Shown in pieces: positions 1-6,653 of a DNA stretch of 7,259 nucleotides. Source of the DNA: Chryseobacterium gleum (lineage in GTDB: Bacteria; Bacteroidota; Bacteroidia; Flavobacteriales_D; Sanyastnellaceae); NCBI GenBank assembly GCA_945878835.1, contig CAMCUG010000072.1, forward strand, positions 1-7,259, read 5' to 3'. Within the stretch, counting starts at the first letter, position 1; each line of letters starts with the position of its first letter. The notes under the pieces were generated by a model. It saw only the letters and a list, made by a program, of their open reading frames with translations. It ran no database searches and was not told the origin of the DNA. Position numbers and translations under genes: made by a program.

Positions 1-468
1 TTCGCCATAAGCGGATTCTGGCACGGTGCGAATTGGACCTTCGTGGTTTGGGGAATGGCGCATGGACTTTGGTTGGTTTTAGAAAACCGAATGAACGTTC
101 GGTGGGAAGGAAAATTGAAAGTGTGGCTTGGAACAGGTTTAACATTTGCGGGTGTTTCTTTTCTCTGGATATTTTTCCGAGCGAGTTCGTTTGATCAAGC
201 AATATCAATTATCAAAGGGATTGCAACGTTTCAATCTCAACCCGGATTTCTTCCTTCGGTGTTTGTCCCGTTAAACGGAGCGGTCATCATTGGAAAGATT
301 CTTTTGTTGGTGGTTTTTGTTTTTATAGATCGAAGGGTGACAGAGGTTGTGTTCGGAACTCGAGCAATGGGTTCCAATCGGAAGGTGTGGTTATTCGCTG
401 CGCTGTTGGCGTGTTTGGCGTTGTTTGGACAATGGGGAAAAGTTGATTTTATATATTTCCAATTTTAA
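1..468 (+). CDS. MBOAT family O-acyltransferase, C-terminal part (5' end outside window)
   Basis: The reading frame is open from base 1 and gives 155 residues, so the gene starts upstream of the window. The first residues carry the MBOAT core motif SGFWHGANWTFVVWG, with the likely catalytic His at visible residue 8 and a second conserved His in WGMAHG at residue 21. About four hydrophobic membrane segments follow (roughly residues 12-27, 42-60, 93-113 and 128-146). WIFFRA, near residue 60, and the final FIYFQF are typical of the AlgI/DltB branch. Known members move acyl groups, often acetyl, across the inner membrane for attachment to extracellular polysaccharide or cell-wall polymer. The stop codon overlaps the start of the downstream SGNH-type gene by one base, so the two are translationally coupled. 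The acceptor polymer cannot be told from this fragment. Confidence 0.93.
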   Translation, partial: FAISGFWHGANWTFVVWGMAHGLWLVLENRMNVRWEGKLKVWLGTGLTFAGVSFLWIFFRASSFDQAISIIKGIATFQSQPGFLPSVFVPLNGAVIIGKILLLVVFVFIDRRVTEVVFGTRAMGSNRKVWLFAALLACLALFGQWGKVDFIYFQF

Positions 469-1400
469 TGAAGTTAATGATTCGAAATAGTTTGAAAGTC
501 TTGCTTGCAGCGTTTGCGATTTACGTTGCGGTGATTTTCATTTTTTCGAATGTGCAATTAATCGATCGAAGAATGTCGTTGTTCTTCGTCCCGAATTTGC
601 AACGCAACGGTGGACAGGAGTTGCAGATGATGCGCGACTTAACTTCCAACCAAATAAAATACGACGCCATTGTTTTAGGCTCTTCTCATGCATACAGGGG
701 CTATGATCCGCGCATCTTCGAGCAGGCAGGGGTGTCGTTATTCAATGCGGGAACCAGCGCACAGAATGCGAAAGGTTCGTTGATGTTGTACAACGAATAC
801 CTGAGAGACCGAGCCGAAGTTTTCATTTTAGATGTTTACGATCCGGTGTTCGAGTTGGAAGGAACCGAGAGTAACATGCGATTGATTCAGAATGTCCCTA
901 CGAACACTGCGGCCTTTGCCTTGGTCAAGCAGGAAGTGAAGGTGTATACGCTGAACGCCCTTGCGGTGCGGTTAGCGAGTATGAATTTGAAAGATGAAGC
1001 TCCGAATACCGACTACATTAAAAACGGCTTCTGCGAGAAGAAAGGAATCTTATATGCTGTTGAACCTTTGAACGATTCAGTCTTCGATGCGAAAGAAGAG
1101 ATGTTCGTGGCATTCGAAAAAATGATTAAGCAAATGCAATCCGATGGTAAGCGCATTGTATTGTGCAGTCATCCGCTTCCCGCATCAGCTGGACTACACA
1201 ATTATCACGATAAATTTCTAGCACGCTTCACTCCGCTTATCCAACGCCTCGGCGTTCCTTACATCGATCTCACTTACTATACTGAAGGATTTGGTATAAA
1301 CGAGTTTGCAGACCTTTCGCATTTGAATCAGCAAGGGGTTGAGTTGTACAATTCACTATTGCTTCAAAATCAGACTTTCCACGAAGTTGTTATCAAATAA
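468..1400 (+). CDS. SGNH/GDSL-like membrane-anchored protein, partner of the MBOAT acyltransferase
   Basis: This 310-residue protein has one N-terminal membrane segment (about residues 9-27), and the rest is probably periplasmic. It shows the SGNH-type hallmarks found in DltD/AlgJ/AlgX-like partners of MBOAT enzymes: a nucleophile block IVLGSSH (residues 69-74, Ser72 or Ser73) after a predicted beta strand, N93-A-G as the oxyanion-hole block, and a C-terminal DLSHLN (Asp282, His285) supplying the Asp-x-x-His pair. By analogy with those systems it would accept or transfer the acyl group exported by the MBOAT protein onto a glycan; this role is inferred. The ATG shares its A with the preceding TAA, and no Shine-Dalgarno is visible, which fits coupled translation. 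A second ATG at codon 4 is possible. A hairpin terminator begins two bases after the stop. Confidence 0.9.
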   Translation: MKLMIRNSLKVLLAAFAIYVAVIFIFSNVQLIDRRMSLFFVPNLQRNGGQELQMMRDLTSNQIKYDAIVLGSSHAYRGYDPRIFEQAGVSLFNAGTSAQNAKGSLMLYNEYLRDRAEVFILDVYDPVFELEGTESNMRLIQNVPTNTAAFALVKQEVKVYTLNALAVRLASMNLKDEAPNTDYIKNGFCEKKGILYAVEPLNDSVFDAKEEMFVAFEKMIKQMQSDGKRIVLCSHPLPASAGLHNYHDKFLARFTPLIQRLGVPYIDLTYYTEGFGINEFADLSHLNQQGVELYNSLLLQNQTFHEVVIK

Positions 1401-1401
1401 A

Positions 1402-1425
1402 AAACCCATTCGTTTGAATGGGTTT
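1402..1425. terminator. Bidirectional intrinsic terminator between the SGNH gene and tRNA-Phe
   Basis: A perfect 10-bp stem (AAACCCATTC / GAATGGGTTT) encloses a 4-base loop, GTTT. On the plus strand it is followed by TCTCTT and ends the acyltransferase operon. On the minus strand the stem runs into a T-rich tail (TTTATTT) that would end tRNA-Phe transcription. The minus-strand tail overlaps the last codons of the SGNH gene. Confidence 0.85.
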
Positions 1426-1433
1426 CTCTTCTG

Positions 1434-1506
1434 TGGTGCCACCGGGATTCGAACCTGGGACACAAGGATTTTCAGTCCTTTGCTCTACCAACTGAGCTAT
1501 GGCACC
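1434..1506 (-). tRNA. tRNA-Phe (anticodon GAA)
   Basis: The minus strand folds into a complete 73-base cloverleaf. It has a 7-bp acceptor stem GGTGCCA/TGGCACC, a D arm GCTC/GAGC, an anticodon stem AAGGA/TCCTT with loop CTGAAAA (anticodon GAA at plus bases 1471-1473), a 5-base variable loop and a TTCGAAT T-loop. The discriminator base is A, and the 3' CCA is not encoded. The T stem CCAGG/CCCGG has one A-C mismatch at the 51-63 pair. A TATATTTG box lies 10 bases upstream, and the two-way hairpin lies 8 bases downstream of the 3' end. Confidence 0.98.
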
Positions 1507-1516
1507 GAAGCGGGGG

Positions 1517-1524
1517 CAAATATA
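1517..1524 (-). promoter_or_regulatory. -7 box for tRNA-Phe
   Basis: The minus strand reads TATATTTG, a perfect match to the Bacteroidota -7 consensus TAnnTTTG. Ten bases separate it from the tRNA 5' end, so the leader would be only a few bases. I find no TTG -33 element at the usual spacing. Confidence 0.75.
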
Positions 1525-1544
1525 ATCATTTATTTCAATTCACC

Positions 1545-1552
1545 TATATTTG
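1545..1552 (+). promoter_or_regulatory. -7 box for tRNA-Ser
   Basis: The plus strand reads TATATTTG, identical to the tRNA-Phe box and facing it across 20 bases. It ends 17 bases before the tRNA-Ser 5' end. No TTG lies 17-23 bases upstream; that place is taken by the opposing -7 box. Confidence 0.75.
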
Positions 1553-1569
1553 CAATTCAAATTTTTTGA

Positions 1570-1657
1570 GGAGAGATGTCAGAGTGGTCGATCGAGCACG
1601 CTTGGAAAGCGTGTGTATTGAAAGGTACCGAGGGTTCGAATCCCTCTCTCTCCGCCA
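1570..1657 (+). tRNA. tRNA-Ser (anticodon GGA)
   Basis: This is an 88-base class II tRNA. The acceptor stem is GGAGAGA/TCTCTCC and the anticodon stem is CACGC/GCGTG, with loop TTGGAAA (anticodon GGA at 1604-1606, reading UCC and UCU). A long variable arm (about 1614-1629) is followed by the T arm GAGGG-TTCGAAT-CCCTC, discriminator G, and an encoded CCA at 1655-1657. The long variable arm and the G discriminator are serine identity features. The neighbouring tRNA-Phe, by contrast, lacks an encoded CCA. Confidence 0.98.
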
Positions 1658-1663
1658 CGGATT

Positions 1664-1690
1664 AAGCCAACGATTCATCGTTGGCTTTTT
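1664..1690 (+). terminator. Intrinsic terminator after tRNA-Ser
   Basis: A perfect 10-bp stem (AAGCCAACGA / TCGTTGGCTT, loop TTCA) starts seven bases after the tRNA 3' end and is followed by TTT-ATTT. Its minus-strand tail is not T-rich, so it is less convincing as a terminator for the converging binding-protein gene whose stop codon is at 1734. Confidence 0.88.
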
Positions 1691-1733
1691 ATTTCCTCAA
1701 AATTCGTTCTTCCTTAAAGAAATAATTGAGATG

Positions 1734-2951
1734 TTATTCTGATTTCCCAATGAAATACCATTCGTAAGTGCCTCCATTGTCTTGCACTCCCCAATAATCG
1801 AAAATCCCATTTTCTCTATCTCCGTTTTCGTTCAGGGCAGTTATTCCTGTCACCCCATTGTGTTGAACAGCAATTTCAAAGAATTTATCTTTTAAATTTT
1901 GAGCTCCTGCTGGAATTCCGCAATTTCCCTCAATCATTTTTCCTAATACTTTCATAATATCATAAGAACAAAACGTAAAAGCATCAGCCTGAAAACCACT
2001 CATGGAGAAAATTTGAGCAATTAAGCTAGAATATTGAAGACTATTTCCTTCCGGAAGGCTGAAGCCAAGACTGAAGAAATTAGAGTTTACTGCGAATTGA
2101 GAGGCCAATGTGTTTGATATTAAGGCTTGGTTTTTATAAAAACCATCTCCACCGTACCAGTCGACACTGTACAACACGGGATCGTTTGCCGCTTGATTAA
2201 ATAGGAAAATAGATTCGTCAAAGGACGTGGTAATCACACCAATTTCGTTGATTGGATAGGAAGAAGATAAATTAATAATTTGATTTTTTACATTTGCTAG
2301 CACCTGGGTAAAATCGGTCGTAGTTCCATCGAAAGTATCTTCAATTATAACTTGTCCACCCGAAGCAGTGAAGTAATTCGTTACGGCGTTTCTTAGTCCA
2401 AGACTTCCAATATCATTTCTAGAAATAGCAATGATTGCTTGTTTTCCTTGCTGTGTCATGGTATTGGCTATTGCCTTCCCAGTGATCTGATCACCTGGAA
2501 CAAATCTGAAAATCATATCATTGGGGATGGATAGTGAGTTGGCTGTACTCGAGGGACTAACAACAAGAATTCCTAGGCTATCGGCTATCGGCTTTACTTC
2601 TTGCAGTTCTGCGCTGGATAGAGGTCCAATAACGATTTTACAACCACTGTTTGCTACTGATTCCATGGCGCTTAAAGCAAGTTGTGGATTTAATTGAGTG
2701 TTATACACTTCCAAATCGAATCTGAAGGGAATGTTTCTTTGAGAAAAATCATTGTTAATTTCATTAACAGCAATTTGTATGGCTGCTCTTGAGCTTAGCC
2801 CTAAATTGGCTAAATCACCTGTTTCAGAAATCAAAGCAGCAATTTTTATCGATTCAATTGGGTTGTTATCTAATTCATCTTTTCTACACCCAACAAGGAT
2901 TAAAGCGGTAAAAAACATGAAATAAAAAAGAAGTGAATTTTTGCTGTTCAT
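1734..2951 (-). CDS. Periplasmic binding lipoprotein, type 1 fold (LivJ/branched-chain amino-acid-like)
   Basis: This 405-residue protein starts with a lipoprotein signal peptide whose lipobox LVGC puts the lipidated Cys at residue 22. The mature part looks like a Peripla_BP_6/LivJ-type receptor: an opening strand with IKIAALISETGDLANLG (35-51) and a following helix rich in A and I; IVIGPLSSAELQEVKPIAD (107-124); GILVVSPSSTANSLS (127-141); IFRFVPGD; and the C-terminal GVTGITALNENGDRENG (366-382) followed by a hydrophobic strand. Known relatives bind amino acids or other small ligands in a two-lobed cleft and pass them to an ABC transporter, or act as sensory domains. No permease, ATPase or sensor kinase gene lies nearby, so the ligand and partner are unknown. 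The ATG start is supported by the signal peptide placement. I see no clear -7 box in the 110 bases upstream. Confidence 0.92.
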   Translation of the reverse strand: MNSKNSLLFYFMFFTALILVGCRKDELDNNPIESIKIAALISETGDLANLGLSSRAAIQIAVNEINNDFSQRNIPFRFDLEVYNTQLNPQLALSAMESVANSGCKIVIGPLSSAELQEVKPIADSLGILVVSPSSTANSLSIPNDMIFRFVPGDQITGKAIANTMTQQGKQAIIAISRNDIGSLGLRNAVTNYFTASGGQVIIEDTFDGTTTDFTQVLANVKNQIINLSSSYPINEIGVITTSFDESIFLFNQAANDPVLYSVDWYGGDGFYKNQALISNTLASQFAVNSNFFSLGFSLPEGNSLQYSSLIAQIFSMSGFQADAFTFCSYDIMKVLGKMIEGNCGIPAGAQNLKDKFFEIAVQHNGVTGITALNENGDRENGIFDYWGVQDNGGTYEWYFIGKSE

Positions 2952-3000
2952 AGATTTGTTATTGTGGACGTAAAGATGATTGATTTTATTTTAATGTTAA

Positions 3001-3055
3001 CGAATAAGAAAATGTTTTTTCTATTCGCCGCCTAAATTTCAAAGGCCGAAATTTA
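3001..3055. repeat. Two tandem inverted repeats between the CHAT-like and binding-protein genes
   Basis: Bases 3001-3027 form an imperfect hairpin: CGAATAAGAAAA pairs with TTTTCTATTCG with one bulged A and loop TGTT. Bases 3033-3055 form a second one: TAAATTTC / GAAATTTA, 8 bp, with loop AAAGGCC. Both fall in the 110-base gap, the second only 6 bases past the CHAT-like stop codon. Neither is followed by a convincing T-run on the minus strand. They could be a weak terminator, an mRNA-stabilising structure or an operator for the binding-protein gene. Confidence 0.45.
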
Positions 3056-3061
3056 TGAAGA

Positions 3062-3646
3062 TCAGTTGTGTTTATCATTTTCCTTGCGCCTAGAAATATA
3101 TGCTGGGTCGGATGCCGTCTCCATCCTGTCAAAACATTTAAATCTATTGTCTGTACCCTTTAGAACTTTGTCGCATGCAACAATTGGTTCGATTCCTCTA
3201 TGTTCTAGATTATAGAGCAGTACATGAAAACCAACTAACAAATCTGCCGAAGTTAAACTTTGTCTTGGCCCAACAACATATTCAATTTTCAGACAATTCC
3301 AAAACATGTCATAGGCAACTTCATTTAAACCACCTCTGCAGCAAGAAAGTAATAAAATACTGTTTCCTTTGAGGCAATCAGACTCGCAAATAATTTCACC
3401 AAAATCCATCCATTTTACATCAAGAGTGTTGAGTTCATTACAAAAGCCAGAACTATCTCCATGAGCACTTAGATAGATATAATCAAATTGACCACTGCTC
3501 AAAAGAACCTGTCTTATCTCATCACAATTTTCGATGCAAACAACTTTAGTGTTCATGGCGTAAAGTTCCGCAAGTGATTTGATGCACTCTATTTCAATAT
3601 TTTCGTCCTTATGACCGCAGGCCTTTATGATTAGAAAATCTTTCAT
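3062..3646 (-). CDS. Stand-alone CHAT/caspase-like cysteine protease domain protein
   Basis: This 194-residue soluble protein has no signal peptide, so it is likely cytoplasmic. The order of motifs fits a minimal CHAT (caspase HetF associated with TPRs) fold: an opening strand DFLIIKA; YIYLSAHGDSSGF (57-68) with the likely catalytic His62 in the His-Gly pair; an L-W-rich stretch; then SILLLSCCRGG (96-106), which lines up with the LSACxSG block and gives Cys103 as the likely nucleophile (Cys102 is adjacent). VVGPRQSLTSADLLVGFHVLLYNL (124-147) follows, like the later strand and helix of CHAT domains. Known CHAT proteins are peptidases, often fused to TPR repeats, and several act in bacterial immunity. 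Here the domain is alone, with only about 50 residues after the core and a basic, polar C-terminus. Gaps of 102 and 110 bases separate it from its neighbours. The fold assignment is fairly sure; activity and substrate are not. Confidence 0.72.
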   Translation of the reverse strand: MKDFLIIKACGHKDENIEIECIKSLAELYAMNTKVVCIENCDEIRQVLLSSGQFDYIYLSAHGDSSGFCNELNTLDVKWMDFGEIICESDCLKGNSILLLSCCRGGLNEVAYDMFWNCLKIEYVVGPRQSLTSADLLVGFHVLLYNLEHRGIEPIVACDKVLKGTDNRFKCFDRMETASDPAYISRRKENDKHN

Positions 3647-3748
3647 ATAAAAACCTAAATATCACGCACATATTTAATCTTTTTAATATATAACTCCGAA
3701 ATCAGATTAATAATGATTCAAGACTTTTTTGTTTTAACAAACCAATAT

Positions 3749-4189
3749 CTATGGAATTTTCGTGAATTTTATTTGTTTGCCATCTAAAGAGAGGGAACCT
3801 TTATTCAGAATGAGTTGATTGCCAATTGTATCAATTGTCCAGCGAGAAGTTCCACCATCGAGCGATATACCTAGGCTGTTCAATGTGTATGGAAAGTTTC
3901 CTGTTGCGGTTAATTGCATGGCCGGAAATACTTGAGTTCCTGGTTGAATAACCACATCAATGGTACTATCGGAATTGATTTTCCAAGTAATTTCACCACT
4001 GTAGAAGCCCACACCGCTGAAGCTGCCGTTGAATAAATCCATTCTCCATGTAGCCTCAAGATAATTTGCGGAATCAACTTGATTGTTGGTTGGTGGTAAA
4101 TTTGGATTATTAATATCGTCAGGGTTGCAGGACAATAGTAATGCGATTGAGCAAGACAATACGAAAGTAAAAAATTGGCTGGTATTCAT
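3749..4189 (-). CDS. Small lipoprotein, possibly lipocalin-like beta-barrel
   Basis: The 146-residue product has a lipoprotein signal peptide with lipobox LLSC (Cys21), then an Asn/Pro/Asp-rich linker (22-40). The remainder, about 105 residues, is rich in alternating polar and hydrophobic strands, with Trp in ATWRMDLFNG, ITWKINSDST and SRWTIDTIGN. This pattern resembles the small lipocalin-like lipoproteins of Bacteroidota, in which a strand containing TW opens the barrel; I do not recognise a specific family. Its start lies 27 bases downstream of the M43-type protease stop with no promoter visible between them, so the two are probably co-transcribed. It would sit in a membrane facing the periplasm or the cell surface. 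Any role as a partner or inhibitor of the protease is speculation. Confidence 0.8.
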   Translation of the reverse strand: MNTSQFFTFVLSCSIALLLSCNPDDINNPNLPPTNNQVDSANYLEATWRMDLFNGSFSGVGFYSGEITWKINSDSTIDVVIQPGTQVFPAMQLTATGNFPYTLNSLGISLDGGTSRWTIDTIGNQLILNKGSLSLDGKQIKFTKIP

Positions 4190-4216
4190 TGTATCTTGAG
4201 TGTTATGTATTAAAAA

Positions 4217-6613
4217 TTAGTTCCTTATAAAAATTTTAGCATCTGTAATTTCTCCGTTAGCTACTAAAGCTATTGTGTAATAACCCGTAGCATATGATGT
4301 TAGATCTATAGAAGTCTGATTTGAATTCATATCTAATATGTAATTATTCGAGAGTTCATCAAGCGAATTTAACCCAATCACCATCAGGTATGCAGAGTTA
4401 GCATTATTGAGGTTATAATGAATGTTTAAAATATTACCTATCACCGGATTTGGGGCAATGTAATCTAGGATACACGGTTTCAAAACGACGTCGACTTCTT
4501 TGTAATCTTTAAACCCATCTGTTGTTGCGATTACCTCTAATTTGAAGTTTTCTGCAACAGCATTTGCAATTTGCAAATCTTTTCCTTGACAAATTAAAGC
4601 GCCCTGGGCATCATACCAATTATATATTGCTGGCTCATTTATATCTGTTGCACTTATCGTTATTGGCTCGTTCAAATTCACCTCCAATTGTGGTGCATCT
4701 GCGTTGAATTGTGTTCTTTGATTTTTATTAACTATAAAAGTTTCTCCGCCGATTAATTTATTGCTAAATGTTTCTCTTTGAATAATCTCGATACTAAAAT
4801 TATTCTTTTCAGTTAACTCCTTAGTCAGGAAGTTAAAAATTAATTGCATCTTCCCGTGTTCATTAGCACCAAACATAAGATTCTGAATTTTCACATTGTT
4901 ACCTAACATTATTCGCTCTCTTTGCTCAATTGTCGACTTTGTCATTTGAGAAACTTGACCGCCTCTTGACCAGACATCGTATAAAACAGAATCCATTACC
5001 AAACGAACTTCTGCTTCTTGATAAATTGGCTTACCTGTTTCTAAATCTTGCACTTTTATTTCAAGATAATAGTTTTGAGGATAACTATTTGGATTACCTA
5101 TCCCGACGATACCTCCGGGCTTATAAATGTCATTTGGTAAAACATCTACAACTGTTATATTTTTCCAAGCGACATTGTTATTGTTCCTAACATTTGCATT
5201 CAGATCAGTAGTTTCTGAATAAGTAATGACATCTTCACTTGAAATTATCCTAGCCAGTATGCAAAAATGCCATTGGTCACCGCCACTGCTATAATTCGCT
5301 GGATTTGGCACCACCCACGGCACTGTAACTATAACCTCTCCACCACCAGGAATAATTGGGATTAAAACTGTCTCTATTGAATCTCCCATACTTGCTCCAT
5401 TTGGACTCAAGACCACTCCACCAAACCACGGGTTGGGAAAACCAAGAGAAGTAGAGGCTTTTGCCCAATAAAGTTTTAAGCGTTCATTGCCCGAAGAAGC
5501 AATACAACTTCTGTTCTTTATTCTAACTTTTAAATAATTGGGTGTGTTAGTATTTGAATAATCAGGATTTTGATGCTCTACCCCATTATCATTAGTGTTT
5601 CTTACCCAAATATCACTACTTTCCCACATGTTAAAATTTGATGAGTTTGGTTCAACGCCTGAATCTAGCTGATTATCTTTAATATACAAATCAGCGTAAT
5701 TATCGGAACAACAAGGAACAATGCACTCTTGAAGAAATTGAAGATTTGCAATCGCGTTTCTCATTCGCAATCCCTGATTTTCTGAGAAATGTGCCATGCA
5801 TTCGAATCGTGTATATGCCATGAAATTTCCTTCATCAGGGTCATAAGGTTGTTGATTGATATCTTGCCCACTGCTCATCCATTGGCAAAGCGTATCTACC
5901 CAAAATAGCATGTTAATATCAGCAGGGGTATCGCTCACGTAGTCCCCGCAAACTTCAGAATTAGAAAAATCTACCAATTCAGAACATGGAGCATCATTAC
6001 CACCTTCTGGAAATGTACCATGATGCGTATGCCAAAGAAATAAAACATGCCCCATCTCGTGGGAAATCGTATGAGTTGTCAAAATCGGTTGAAAAGGAGG
6101 ATCCCAATATGCACCTCCAACAAGCATCGCTGACTTACCTCCCACGTTATATGCTAATCCACCATCATAACTACTTGAATCATCAAAAAGATATATATCT
6201 ATGCCGTCTATGTGAAAATTAATGGTAAAAACTAAAGGCGGAACAACCATAAAACCTGTTGAATCCTGCAACATACCAACGTCAGGCATATCAAATATTT
6301 GAGTGTTATTGATAATATCTACCTGATTATCCCAAGAAAAAGAAATATTATGAGGATTAAAATCTTCATTCAACATATTTAAGGCTGGCTCTATGACAGA
6401 AGGGTCTTGCCCGCCACTTCCATCATCTCTACGAATAATGTGAAAATACACCCGCAAACAATAACTATTGTCATTTGACCCAGAACCTAACACCTCACTT
6501 TTATTCAACAATAAGTTATCTGTGAATTGCGGAGTATGACACAATTTCTGCCCATTAACGTTAGATTTGAACGCCACTAGACAAGTAAATAAAAGACAAT
6601 AAAATCTTCTCAT
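4217..6613 (-). CDS. Secreted M43-type (pappalysin/ulilysin-like) metalloprotease with T9SS sorting domain
   Basis: I place the start at the ATG at 6613 (798 residues), which directly begins a signal peptide, MRRFYCLLFTCLVAF, after an A-rich stretch. The frame extends four codons upstream to a TTG at 6625, and residues here are numbered from that TTG. The catalytic domain (about 55-305) opens with YCLRVYFHIIRRDDGSGG and holds the zinc motif HEMGHVLFLWH (189-199), with His189, Glu190, His193 and His199. The usual Gly of HExxHxxGxxH is Phe196. The Met-turn follows at NFMAYT (Met269). A beta-rich region (about 306-495) comes next, then further beta domains including an Ig/PKD-like one (about 645-715). 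Last is a T9SS sorting domain (about 717-802) with IAPNP and GYYTIALVANGEITDAKIFI. Relatives are secreted endopeptidases. The protein is likely exported by Sec, then crosses the outer membrane by T9SS. It heads a probable operon with the small lipoprotein. Confidence 0.92.
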   Translation of the reverse strand: MRRFYCLLFTCLVAFKSNVNGQKLCHTPQFTDNLLLNKSEVLGSGSNDNSYCLRVYFHIIRRDDGSGGQDPSVIEPALNMLNEDFNPHNISFSWDNQVDIINNTQIFDMPDVGMLQDSTGFMVVPPLVFTINFHIDGIDIYLFDDSSSYDGGLAYNVGGKSAMLVGGAYWDPPFQPILTTHTISHEMGHVLFLWHTHHGTFPEGGNDAPCSELVDFSNSEVCGDYVSDTPADINMLFWVDTLCQWMSSGQDINQQPYDPDEGNFMAYTRFECMAHFSENQGLRMRNAIANLQFLQECIVPCCSDNYADLYIKDNQLDSGVEPNSSNFNMWESSDIWVRNTNDNGVEHQNPDYSNTNTPNYLKVRIKNRSCIASSGNERLKLYWAKASTSLGFPNPWFGGVVLSPNGASMGDSIETVLIPIIPGGGEVIVTVPWVVPNPANYSSGGDQWHFCILARIISSEDVITYSETTDLNANVRNNNNVAWKNITVVDVLPNDIYKPGGIVGIGNPNSYPQNYYLEIKVQDLETGKPIYQEAEVRLVMDSVLYDVWSRGGQVSQMTKSTIEQRERIMLGNNVKIQNLMFGANEHGKMQLIFNFLTKELTEKNNFSIEIIQRETFSNKLIGGETFIVNKNQRTQFNADAPQLEVNLNEPITISATDINEPAIYNWYDAQGALICQGKDLQIANAVAENFKLEVIATTDGFKDYKEVDVVLKPCILDYIAPNPVIGNILNIHYNLNNANSAYLMVIGLNSLDELSNNYILDMNSNQTSIDLTSYATGYYTIALVANGEITDAKIFIRN

Positions 6614-6653
6614 TTTTTCTTTCAAAGAAATTTATTCGCCCTATTTCTATCAA

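Noticed and set aside
1339..1569. Plus-strand ORF of 76 residues
   Set aside because: It runs through the terminator and the antisense of tRNA-Phe and overlaps the SGNH gene end; it has no recognisable protein features.
1635..1657. tRNA-Ser 3' end as an integration site (att) for a mobile element
   Set aside because: I found no second copy of this stretch in the window and no integrase gene.
3175..3372. Plus-strand ORF of 65 residues opposite the CHAT-like gene
   Set aside because: It is a shadow of the minus-strand gene, whose motifs are clear; the plus-strand product has no domain-like pattern.
3725..3745. Possible terminator after the small lipoprotein gene (GTTT/AAAC next to an A/T run)
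   Set aside because: The stem is only about four A/T-rich pairs, too weak to call.
4930..5190. Plus-strand ORF of 86 residues
   Set aside because: It lies wholly antisense inside the protease gene and has no independent support.
5986..6222. Plus-strand ORF of 78 residues
   Set aside because: It is antisense to the zinc-site region of the protease; its His-rich look comes from the reverse reading of that sequence.
6614..6625. TTG start four codons upstream for the M43-type protease
   Set aside because: The ATG at 6613 begins the signal peptide directly and has an A-rich leader; the extension adds only four residues and needs a rare start.
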